Of a DNA stretch of 64,000 bases, positions 24,607 through 31,386 are shown piece after piece (the first letter of the stretch is position 1; every line of letters begins with the position of its first letter). Position numbers and translations under genes: made by a program. The notes under the pieces were generated by a model that did no database searches, was not told the DNA's origin, and was given only the letters and a program-made list of their open reading frames with translations. Source of the DNA: Streptomyces sp. Act143. Lineage in GTDB: Bacteria > Actinomycetota > Actinomycetes > Streptomycetales > Streptomycetaceae. The stretch covers positions 6,021,816 to 6,085,815 of the forward strand of contig NZ_QFRX01000001.1 in assembly GCF_003143935.1 (NCBI RefSeq), given 5' to 3'.

Positions 24607-24936
24607 TCAGTTGTTCGAAACGGCGTGCCCGCCGCTCGACGCCGCCGTCACCAGGCGGTTGCGCGCCCGGCCCATGAGCTCTTCGCGCTCGTCCTCGGTC
24701 AGCCCGCCCCATACGCCGTACGGCTCTCTCACCGCCAACGCGTGCGCCGCGCACTGCGCGCGCACCGGGCACCTCATGCAGACCTCCTTGGCCGAGTTCT
24801 CACGAGCGCTCCGCGCCGCACCGCGCTCGCCCTCCGGATGGAAGAAGAGCGAACTGTCGACCCCGCGGCAGGCAGCCAGGAGCTGCCAGTCCCACAGGTC
24901 CGCGTTCGGTCCGGGAAGGCGGGAGAAATCTGCCAT
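24607..24936 (-). CDS. whiD: WhiB-family sporulation regulator WhiD
   Basis: A 109-residue Wbl protein. Cys23, Cys53, Cys56 and Cys62 (AACRG and CMRCPVRAQC) are the [4Fe-4S] ligands, followed by the G-V-W-G-G turn and a basic C-terminal tail (RARNRLVTAA). WhiD is needed for spore maturation and binds the principal sigma factor HrdB. The cysteine spacing and the location directly upstream of, and divergent from, bldM match the whiD/bldM pair of S. coelicolor. The ATG at 24936 is preceded by AAGGGG. Confidence 0.92.
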   Translation of the reverse strand: MADFSRLPGPNADLWDWQLLAACRGVDSSLFFHPEGERGAARSARENSAKEVCMRCPVRAQCAAHALAVREPYGVWGGLTEDEREELMGRARNRLVTAASSGGHAVSNN

Positions 24937-25013
24937 TGCGTGACCCCTTGTAGCCGTTCTGTGGCGGATACGGTGTCCACGACCGTACATCTACGATCTA
25001 AGGAGATGAAAAT

Positions 25014-25142
25014 ATGACTCATTGCGAATCTAGCCTCAGACACCAGCAAAAGGGAAGAAATAGGGCTGAATGGGGCACCGGTTGTGATGAAACGTTGTGG
25101 GTCCGCCCTGCATGTCTGCACCGTGTCCGCGCCCTCACGTAG
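25014..25142 (+). CDS. Possible 42-aa small ORF (uncertain)
   Basis: An ATG at 25014 has a well-placed AGGAG (25001-25005) and opens a 42-codon frame beginning MTHCESSLRHQQKGRN and ending at TAG 25140-25142. Codon usage is atypical for this genome (AGA, AGG, AAT, GAA, GCT), which argues against a genuine gene, whereas the ribosome site argues for one. It ends 24 bp before the SigBldN -35 element. Confidence 0.25.
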   Translation: MTHCESSLRHQQKGRNRAEWGTGCDETLWVRPACLHRVRALT

Positions 25143-25166
25143 AGTGCCGAAGACGGCGCACGGCCC

Positions 25167-25194
25167 CGTAACTCTTTCGAGTGACCGTCGTTGA
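25167..25194 (+). promoter_or_regulatory. SigBldN-type promoter of bldM
   Basis: CGTAAC (25167-25172), 16 nt, CGTTGA (25189-25194). Both hexamers and the spacing match the SigBldN consensus described for bldMp1 in S. coelicolor. It places the start of transcription about 115 nt upstream of the bldM ATG. Confidence 0.85.
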
Positions 25195-25317
25195 GAGTGC
25201 GGAGGCGGTTGAAGCTACAAGTGCTCGGGCAGGCGTCCGAGACGGTCGACCGCACAGGTGACGATTCGTACCAGCCTGGAGGCTCAAGGTGACGTGCATC
25301 AGCTGCGGAGGGCGGCC

Positions 25318-25929
25318 ATGACATCCGTCCTCGTCTGCGACGACTCCCCGCTTGCCCGAGAGGCGCTCCGCCGCGCGGTCGCGACCGTGCCCGGCGTCGA
25401 GCGCGTGACGACCGCGGCCAACGGCGAGGAAGTCCTCCGCCGCTGGGGCGCGGACCGCTCGGACCTGATCCTGATGGACGTACGCATGCCCGGACTGGGC
25501 GGCGTCGAGACCGTGCGGCGGCTGCTGTCCGCCGACCCCGGTGCGCGCATCATCATGCTCACCGTCGCGGAGGACCTGGACGGCGTCGCGCTCGCGGTGG
25601 CCGCGGGTGCGCGGGGCTACCTGCACAAGGACGCCTCCCGGGCCGAGCTGCGGGCCACGGTGACGCAGGCCCTGGCCGACCCGACCTGGCGGCTCGCCCC
25701 GCGTCGGCTGCGTTCCGCCGAGATGGGTGCCGCGCCCACGCTCACCGCGCGTGAGATCCAGGTGCTCGAGGGTATGAGCCACGGGCGGTCCAACGCGGAG
25801 ATCGGGCGGGAGCTGTTCCTGTCCGAGGACACCGTCAAGACGCATGCGCGACGGCTGTTCAAGAAGCTGGGTGCGTCCGACCGGGCGCATGCCGTCGCGC
25901 TCGGGTTCCGGTGGGGCCTGGTTCGCTGA
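25318..25929 (+). CDS. bldM: Orphan response regulator BldM
   Basis: A 203-residue regulator with receiver domain (VLVCDDSP; LILMDVRMPG with Asp54; LTVAEDLDG; ARGYLHKDAS) and a LuxR/FixJ C-terminal helix-turn-helix (LTAREIQVLEGMSHGRSNAE; FLSEDTVKTHARRLFKKLG). BldM controls aerial hyphae and, as a heterodimer with WhiI, late sporulation genes. The receiver pocket is atypical and is regarded as not phosphorylated. GGAGGG at 25307-25312 supports ATG 25318. Adjacent whiD and the upstream SigBldN promoter fix the identification. Confidence 0.96.
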   Translation: MTSVLVCDDSPLAREALRRAVATVPGVERVTTAANGEEVLRRWGADRSDLILMDVRMPGLGGVETVRRLLSADPGARIIMLTVAEDLDGVALAVAAGARGYLHKDASRAELRATVTQALADPTWRLAPRRLRSAEMGAAPTLTAREIQVLEGMSHGRSNAEIGRELFLSEDTVKTHARRLFKKLGASDRAHAVALGFRWGLVR

Positions 25930-26134
25930 GAGCCCGGCCGTCCGGGCCGTCGCTCTGGTGCTGGTGCGTTGTGGCTGGTCGCGCCCACGCGGCGGAGCCG
26001 CACATGGTGCAGCCCCGCGCCCCTTCGGGCGCGGGCCTCTGTGCCCGGTGCTTGTTTCGGCGCCGATGCCGCATCCTTGAGGTGTGGAGTCTCTCGGGGA
26101 CGAGTCGGTCGAGCGGAAGGGGAGGGCGCAGGAG

Positions 26135-26800
26135 ATGAGTTCCGGCGCACCTGCTCATAACGCTTCGGTGCACAACAGCGGGCGCGATGCCACGGATGAA
26201 TCGGCCACAGTGCACCATGGACCGATGCGCGAGGACGAGACGACGGTGATCGGTGGGCTTGTCCATCGCGCCGTCGACGGGGATGAGCAGGCGACCCACG
26301 ACCTGCTGGCCCATGTCCACCCACTGGCGCTGCGCTACTGCCGTACGCGGCTGTCGCGGCTCCCCGGCGACGCACGTCACTTCGTGGAGGACCTCGCCCA
26401 GGAGGTCTGCGTCGCGGTGCTGCTCGCGCTGCCGCGCTACCGGGACACCGGGCGCCCCTTCGAGGCCTTCGTCTTCGCCATCGCCGCCCACAAGGTCGCC
26501 GACCTTCAGCGCGCCGCCATGCGGGGGCCCGGGTCCACGGCCGTTCCGTCCGACGAGATGCCCGAGCGGCCCGACGACTCCCTCGGCCCCGAGGAGCGGG
26601 CGCTGCTCAGCAGTGACGCCGAATGGGCCAAGAAGCTCCTGGCCAATCTGCCCGAGAACCAGCGGGAGCTGCTGCTGCTGCGGATCGCGGTGGGGCTGAC
26701 GGCGGAGGAGACGGGACAGATGTTGGGAATGTCACCGGGCGCGGTCCGGGTGGCCCAGCACCGGGCGCTGAGCCGGTTGCGAGCGCTCGCAGAGCAGTAG
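26135..26800 (+). CDS. shbA: ECF sigma factor ShbA (SigD-like)
   Basis: A 221-residue ECF sigma factor: sigma2 (GDEQATHDLLAHVHPLALRY, FVEDLAQEVCVAVLLALPRY, FEAFVFAIAAHKVADLQRAA), a linker, and sigma4 (LPENQRELLLLRIAVGLTAE, LGMSPGAVRVAQHRALSRLR). Position directly upstream of guaB/guaB3 mirrors sigD of mycobacteria and ShbA of Streptomyces, which drives transcription of the principal sigma gene hrdB. ATG 26135 follows AAGGGGAGG; an inner ATG at 26225 is possible. Unlike the mycobacterial locus, no anti-sigma gene separates it from guaB. Confidence 0.88.
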   Translation: MSSGAPAHNASVHNSGRDATDESATVHHGPMREDETTVIGGLVHRAVDGDEQATHDLLAHVHPLALRYCRTRLSRLPGDARHFVEDLAQEVCVAVLLALPRYRDTGRPFEAFVFAIAAHKVADLQRAAMRGPGSTAVPSDEMPERPDDSLGPEERALLSSDAEWAKKLLANLPENQRELLLLRIAVGLTAEETGQMLGMSPGAVRVAQHRALSRLRALAEQ

Positions 26801-26982
26801 TCCCCGGTAGTTGCACGGCAGTTCGCGGCGGTTCCCCGGCTTTGTGGCTTTGTTGAACAGGTCGCACCTCAGTTCCGTACGAACATACGAAGCCGGTAGC
26901 CGGACGGAACCGTGGAATTCGGGACCCTTCCTTCCCGTTAGCATGGACATCCGCACCGATCAAGGCCATTGGGGAAGGTGTC

Positions 26983-28488
26983 ATGACTGCAAACGTCGAC
27001 GGAGTGCCCGCCAAATTCGCGACACTCGGGCTGACCTACGACGACGTGCTGCTGCTGCCGGGCGCGTCGGACATGGCGCCCGACGAGATCGACACCGCCT
27101 CGTACGTCTCCAAGAACGTGCGGGTGAACATCCCGCTGCTGTCCGCCGCCATGGACAAGGTCACCGAGTCGCGCATGGCGATCGCGATGGCCCGCCAGGG
27201 CGGCGTCGGCGTACTGCACCGCAACCTCTCCATCGAGGACCAGGCCAACCAGGTCGACCTCGTCAAGCGCTCCGAGTCCGGCATGGTGGCCGACCCGATC
27301 ACCGTGCACCCGGACGCCACGCTCGCCGAGGCCGACGCGCTGTGCGCCAAGTTCCGCATCAGCGGCGTCCCGGTCACCGACCCGAGCAAGAAGCTGCTCG
27401 GCATCGTCACCAACCGCGACATGGCCTTCGAGAGCGACCGCACCCGCCGGGTCCGCGAGGTCATGACGCCGATGCCGCTGGTCACCGGCAAGGTCGGCAT
27501 CTCCGGCGTCGAGGCCATGGAGCTGCTGCGCAAGCACAAGATCGAGAAGCTTCCGCTGGTCGACGACGAGGGCGTCCTCAAGGGCCTCATCACCGTCAAG
27601 GACTTCGTCAAGGCCGAGAAGTACCCGAGCGCCGCGAAGGACGCCGAGGGCCGCCTGCTCGTCGGTGCCGCGGTCGGTGTCGCCGGTGACGCCTTCGAGC
27701 GCGCCCAGGCCCTGATCGAGGCGGGCGTCGACTTCATCGTCGTCGACACCGCGCACGGCCACTCCCGGCTGGTCGGCGACATGGTCGCCAAGATCAAGTC
27801 CAACCACACGCGCGTGGACGTCATCGGCGGCAACATCGCCACCCGTGACGGCGCCCAGGCGCTCATCGACTCCGGCGTGGACGGCATCAAGGTCGGCGTC
27901 GGCCCCGGCTCCATCTGCACCACCCGCGTCGTCGCCGGCATCGGCGTCCCGCAGGTCACGGCCATCTACGAGGCCTCGCTGGCCGCCAAGGAGGCCGGCA
28001 TCCCGGTCATCGGCGACGGTGGCCTCCAGTACTCCGGCGACATCGCCAAGGCGCTCGTCGCGGGCGCCGACACCGTGATGCTGGGCTCGCTGCTCGCCGG
28101 CTGCGAGGAGTCCCCGGGCGAGCTGCTGTTCATCAACGGCAAGCAGTTCAAGTCGTACCGCGGCATGGGCTCGCTCGGCGCCATGCAGTCCCGCGGCGAC
28201 CGCAAGTCCTTCTCCAAGGACCGCTACTTCCAGGAGGGCGTCGCCTCCGACGAGCAGCTGGTCCCCGAGGGCATCGAGGGCCAGGTGCCCTACCGCGGCC
28301 CGCTCTCCTCGGTCGTCCACCAGCTGGTCGGCGGCCTGCGCCAGTCGATGTTCTACGTCGGCGGCAGGACCGTGCCGGAGCTCCAGGCCAACGGCCGGTT
28401 CGTCCGCATCACGTCGGCGGGCCTGAAGGAGTCGCACCCGCACGACATCCAGATGACGGTCGAGGCGCCGAACTACAGCCGTAAGTAG
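26983..28488 (+). CDS. guaB: Inosine-5'-monophosphate dehydrogenase
   Basis: A 501-residue IMPDH converting IMP to XMP, the first committed step of GMP synthesis. The barrel starts LTYDDVLLLPG; two CBS domains occupy about residues 95-215 (MVADPITVHPDATLAEADAL; LKGLITVKDFVKAEKYPSA); the catalytic loop GVGPGSICTTR holds Cys312; the flap contains QGVASDEQ-like ASDEQLVPEG and the R-Y motif near PYRGPL. ATG 26983 follows GGGGAAGG. guaB3 follows after a hairpin, and guaA lies 25 kb downstream. Confidence 0.98.
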   Translation: MTANVDGVPAKFATLGLTYDDVLLLPGASDMAPDEIDTASYVSKNVRVNIPLLSAAMDKVTESRMAIAMARQGGVGVLHRNLSIEDQANQVDLVKRSESGMVADPITVHPDATLAEADALCAKFRISGVPVTDPSKKLLGIVTNRDMAFESDRTRRVREVMTPMPLVTGKVGISGVEAMELLRKHKIEKLPLVDDEGVLKGLITVKDFVKAEKYPSAAKDAEGRLLVGAAVGVAGDAFERAQALIEAGVDFIVVDTAHGHSRLVGDMVAKIKSNHTRVDVIGGNIATRDGAQALIDSGVDGIKVGVGPGSICTTRVVAGIGVPQVTAIYEASLAAKEAGIPVIGDGGLQYSGDIAKALVAGADTVMLGSLLAGCEESPGELLFINGKQFKSYRGMGSLGAMQSRGDRKSFSKDRYFQEGVASDEQLVPEGIEGQVPYRGPLSSVVHQLVGGLRQSMFYVGGRTVPELQANGRFVRITSAGLKESHPHDIQMTVEAPNYSRK

Positions 28489-28503
28489 TCCGCAGGTCTC
28501 CCC

Positions 28504-28534
28504 AGGGCGGCTCCGGAGCATCCGGGGCCGCCCT
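28504..28534 (+). terminator. guaB terminator
   Basis: AGGGCGGC pairs with GCCGCCCT and, past one G-U pair, CCGG with CCGG (13-bp stem, AGCAT loop), followed by TGTCG. It would partially separate guaB from guaB3. Confidence 0.8.
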
Positions 28535-28592
28535 TGTCGTACCCGTCGGGGATACTGGAAGACGCTGAAACGCATCACGAAAGGCCACCCAC

Positions 28593-29717
28593 GTGACTGA
28601 GATCGAGATCGGGCGCGGCAAGCGCGGCCGCCGGGCGTACGCCTTCGACGACATCGCCGTCGTCCCCAGCCGTCGTACGCGCGACCCGAAGGAGGTCTCG
28701 ATCGCCTGGCAGATCGACGCCTACCGCTTCGAGCTGCCGTTCCTGGCCGCCCCCATGGACTCGGTCGTCTCCCCGGCCACCGCCATCCGCATCGGCGAGC
28801 TCGGCGGCCTGGGCGTGCTGAACCTCGAAGGTCTGTGGACGCGGTACGAGGACCCGCAGCCGCTGCTCGACGAGATCGCGGGGCTGGACGCCGAGACCGC
28901 CACCCGCCGCCTCCAGGAGATCTACTCCGCCCCCATCAAGGAGGAGCTGATCGGCGCGCGCATCAAGGAGGTGCGCGACTCCGGCGTGGTCACGGCGGCG
29001 GCGCTCTCCCCGCAGCGCACGGCGCAGTTCTCCAAGGCGGTCGTGGACGCGGGCGTGGACATCTTCGTCATCCGCGGTACGACGGTCTCGGCGGAGCACG
29101 TGTCGGGTTCGCACGAGCCGCTGAACCTGAAGCAGTTCATCTACGAGCTCGACGTCCCGGTGATCGTCGGCGGCTGCGCCACGTACACCGCGGCCCTGCA
29201 CCTGATGCGCACCGGTGCCGCGGGTGTCCTGGTCGGCTTCGGCGGCGGCGCCGCGCACACGACGCGGAACGTGCTCGGCATCCAGGTGCCCATGGCGACC
29301 GCCGTCGCCGACGTGGCGGCGGCCCGCCGTGACTACATGGACGAGTCCGGCGGCCGGTACGTGCACGTGATCGCCGACGGCGGTGTCGGCTGGTCCGGCG
29401 ATCTCCCCAAGGCGATCGCCTGCGGCGCGGACGCCGTGATGATGGGCTCCCCGCTCGCCCGTGCCACGGACGCGCCGGGCCGCGGCCACCACTGGGGCAT
29501 GGAGGCGGTGAACGAGGAGCTGCCGCGCGGCAAGAAGGTCGACCTCGGCACGGTCGGCACCATCGAGGAGGTCCTGACCGGCCCGTCGCACATCCCGGAC
29601 GGCTCGATGAACTTCTTCGGCGCCCTGCGCCGCGCCATGGCCACGACCGGGTACAGCGAGCTCAAGGAGTTCCAGCGCGTCGAGGTGACGGTCGCGGACT
29701 CGCAGCACAAGCGGTAG
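28593..29717 (+). CDS. guaB3: IMPDH-family protein GuaB3
   Basis: A 374-residue member of the IMPDH/GMP reductase family without CBS domains. It begins EIEIGRGKRGRRAYAFDDIA, contains FLAAPMDSVVSP, VTAAALSPQ, VPVIVGGCATY and the late HVIADGGVGWSGDLPKA. In the catalytic loop the sequence is GFGGGAAHTTR, so His222 stands at the position of the IMPDH nucleophilic Cys. The actinobacterial guaB-guaB3 arrangement is conserved. Its precise reaction is not settled by sequence; the absence of the cysteine argues against ordinary IMPDH chemistry. Confidence 0.92.
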   Translation: MTEIEIGRGKRGRRAYAFDDIAVVPSRRTRDPKEVSIAWQIDAYRFELPFLAAPMDSVVSPATAIRIGELGGLGVLNLEGLWTRYEDPQPLLDEIAGLDAETATRRLQEIYSAPIKEELIGARIKEVRDSGVVTAAALSPQRTAQFSKAVVDAGVDIFVIRGTTVSAEHVSGSHEPLNLKQFIYELDVPVIVGGCATYTAALHLMRTGAAGVLVGFGGGAAHTTRNVLGIQVPMATAVADVAAARRDYMDESGGRYVHVIADGGVGWSGDLPKAIACGADAVMMGSPLARATDAPGRGHHWGMEAVNEELPRGKKVDLGTVGTIEEVLTGPSHIPDGSMNFFGALRRAMATTGYSELKEFQRVEVTVADSQHKR

Positions 29718-29774
29718 GTCGTACAGCCGCACATCCGGACATCCGTGCTGTCGCACGGTGCGGTCGCGGACCGT

Positions 29775-29817
29775 GCGTGAAGGCCCGTCCACCGGGGAGG
29801 TGGGCGGGCCTTCACGC
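29775..29817. terminator. Bidirectional terminator between guaB3 and the sugar dehydrogenase gene
   Basis: GCGTGAAGGCCCG pairs with CGGGCCTTCACGC and the stem continues through a T-G pair into CCACC/GGTGG (19 bp in all, GGGGA loop). It is placed between convergent stop codons. Confidence 0.92.
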
Positions 29818-29852
29818 GTGCCGTGTGCCGTGCGGTGACGATCCCGTGCTTC

Positions 29853-31064
29853 TCAGAGGCGGTGTGCCGCCCCCGTCGGGGTCGCGCCCCGGGTGTCCAG
29901 CAGCAGCTGTGCCTTCACCGACAGGCCCTGGAGGTCGTACGTGCGGTGGTGCTGGAGCAGGATCGTCAGGTCCGCGTCGGCGGCGGCCTCGTAGAGGGAG
30001 TCCGCGCGGGGGACCGGGCGGTCCAGGACGTTCCAGGAAGGGACGTGCGGGTCGTGGTAGCTGACCGAGGCGCCGAGCTCCATCAGCCGGACCGCGATCT
30101 CGCGGGCGGGGGTGGCCTGTTGGTCGGCGAGGTCGGGCTTGTAGGTGACGCCCAGGAGCAGGACGCGGGCGCCTCGGGCCGACTTGCCGTGCTCGTTGAG
30201 GAGGGTCGCGGCGCGCTGGACGGCGTAACGCGGCATCTGGCTGTTGACCTGCTGGGCGAGTTCGACCATCCGCAGGCCGCGGCCGACGGGGGCGCCGGTG
30301 AGGTCCTGCGGGGCCGCGTGGCCGCCGACGCCGGGGCCGGGGCGGAAGGACTGGAAGCCGAAGGGCTTGGTCTCCGCGCAGCGGATCACGTCCCACAGGT
30401 CGACGCCGAGGTCGTGGCAGAGGACGGCCATCTCGTTGACGAGGGCGATGTTGACGTGCCGGTAGTTGGTCTCCAGGAGCTGCACGGTCTCCGCCTCGCG
30501 CGGTCCACGCGCGCGTACCACCTTGTCGGTGAGGCGTGAGTAGAAGGCGGCAGCGGACTCGGTGCAGGCGGGGGTCAGGCCGCCGATCACCTTGGGGGTG
30601 TTGGCGGGGGTGAAGTCGCGGTTGCCGGGGTCGACCCGGCTGGGGGAGTAGGCGAGGTGGAAGTCGCGGCCCGCGCGGAGGCGGGAGCCCTCTTCGAGGA
30701 GGGTGCGCAGGAAATCCTCGGTGGTGCCGGGGAGTACCGGGGACTCCAGGATGACCGTGGTGTGCGGGCGCAGCTGCGCGGCGAGGGTGCGGGCCGCGGA
30801 CTCCACCTGGGTGAGGTCGAGGCCGCCGTCGGCGGCGCGCGGTGTCGGGGCGCAGATGACGGCGGTGCGGACGCGGCCGAGTTCGGCGGGTGAGGTGGCG
30901 GGCCGGAAGCCCCCCGAGAGCATCCGGCGCAGTTCGGCGGGGGTGAGGGAGCCGGCCTCCGGCCCGGTGCGGTAGCCGAGCGTGGGGATGCCGGCTGCGA
31001 CGGCGGCCTGGGCCAGGGGGAGTCCGTAGGGGCCGAGTCCGATGACGGCGAGATCTGCGGGCAT
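29853..31064 (-). CDS. Nucleotide-sugar dehydrogenase homologue lacking catalytic residues
   Basis: A 403-residue protein with the three-domain layout of UDP-glucose/UDP-ManNAc dehydrogenases: NAD-binding DLAVIGLGPYGLPLAQA, central helix VNIALVNEMA, GPGVGGHAAPQDL and C-terminal LLLGVTYKPDLADQQATPA. However the key residues differ: SPSR instead of SPER (Ser142), Gln195 for the catalytic Lys and Thr199 for its Asn in the VQLLETNYRHVN helix, and Ala250 for the catalytic Cys of GGHC. The fold, glycine-rich loop and the Asp of the CxxxD motif are kept. It cannot perform the two-step oxidation by the known mechanism and may bind a nucleotide sugar or a partner. It is divergent from glpD. Confidence 0.85.
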   Translation of the reverse strand: MPADLAVIGLGPYGLPLAQAAVAAGIPTLGYRTGPEAGSLTPAELRRMLSGGFRPATSPAELGRVRTAVICAPTPRAADGGLDLTQVESAARTLAAQLRPHTTVILESPVLPGTTEDFLRTLLEEGSRLRAGRDFHLAYSPSRVDPGNRDFTPANTPKVIGGLTPACTESAAAFYSRLTDKVVRARGPREAETVQLLETNYRHVNIALVNEMAVLCHDLGVDLWDVIRCAETKPFGFQSFRPGPGVGGHAAPQDLTGAPVGRGLRMVELAQQVNSQMPRYAVQRAATLLNEHGKSARGARVLLLGVTYKPDLADQQATPAREIAVRLMELGASVSYHDPHVPSWNVLDRPVPRADSLYEAAADADLTILLQHHRTYDLQGLSVKAQLLLDTRGATPTGAAHRL

Positions 31065-31141
31065 GGCGTGGACCGTCCTTCCCAGAGCCGAAGCGGGAGA
31101 GCCGAGGCTGAGTAACCGAAGCGGGACAGGTGCGCAAGCCC

Positions 31142-31270
31142 TGTGGACAGGATGAGCGAGCGCAATGTCAGACTAGGAGTAAATCTGACCGAAATACGAG
31201 ATTGATTCCTTGTGTCTTCCCCTGGGATCTCTCGAACTCCGGGCCACATCCTGTGGAAGTTGTCCACAGG
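31142..31270. promoter_or_regulatory. Two consensus DnaA boxes and dyads upstream of glpD
   Basis: The 322-bp gap 31065-31386 has no gene. It contains TTGTCCACA (31260-31268), a perfect Streptomyces DnaA box, and TGTGGACAG (31142-31150), a DnaA box (CTGTCCACA) on the other strand. The first lies in an inverted repeat CCTGTGGA/TCCACAGG (31250-31257, 31263-31270). A dyad GTCAGA/TCTGAC (31167-31172, 31184-31189) sits between them. Confidence 0.5.
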
Positions 31271-31386
31271 CTGGGAGCGACTGGTGGCTGAAGTCGGGCA
31301 AGCCGGTCAGAATTTGGGCATGAGGGATACGGACCGGGTCACTCCTGAAGCGGCGTGACCGGCGTGACCGACAGCGGGAGGCAGCG

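Larger units (their letters stand above)
24937..25317. other. Regulatory region between whiD and bldM
   Basis: This 381-bp divergent region is visibly richer in A/T than its surroundings and must hold the whiD promoters on the minus strand and those of bldM on the plus strand. Recognised within it are the SigBldN-type bldM promoter and one uncertain small ORF, both listed separately. Confidence 0.7.

Noticed and set aside
31142..31270. The DnaA boxes as a replication origin.
   Set aside because: Only two boxes, no dnaA/dnaN neighbours and no A/T-rich unwinding region. oriC of Streptomyces contains many boxes between dnaA and dnaN.
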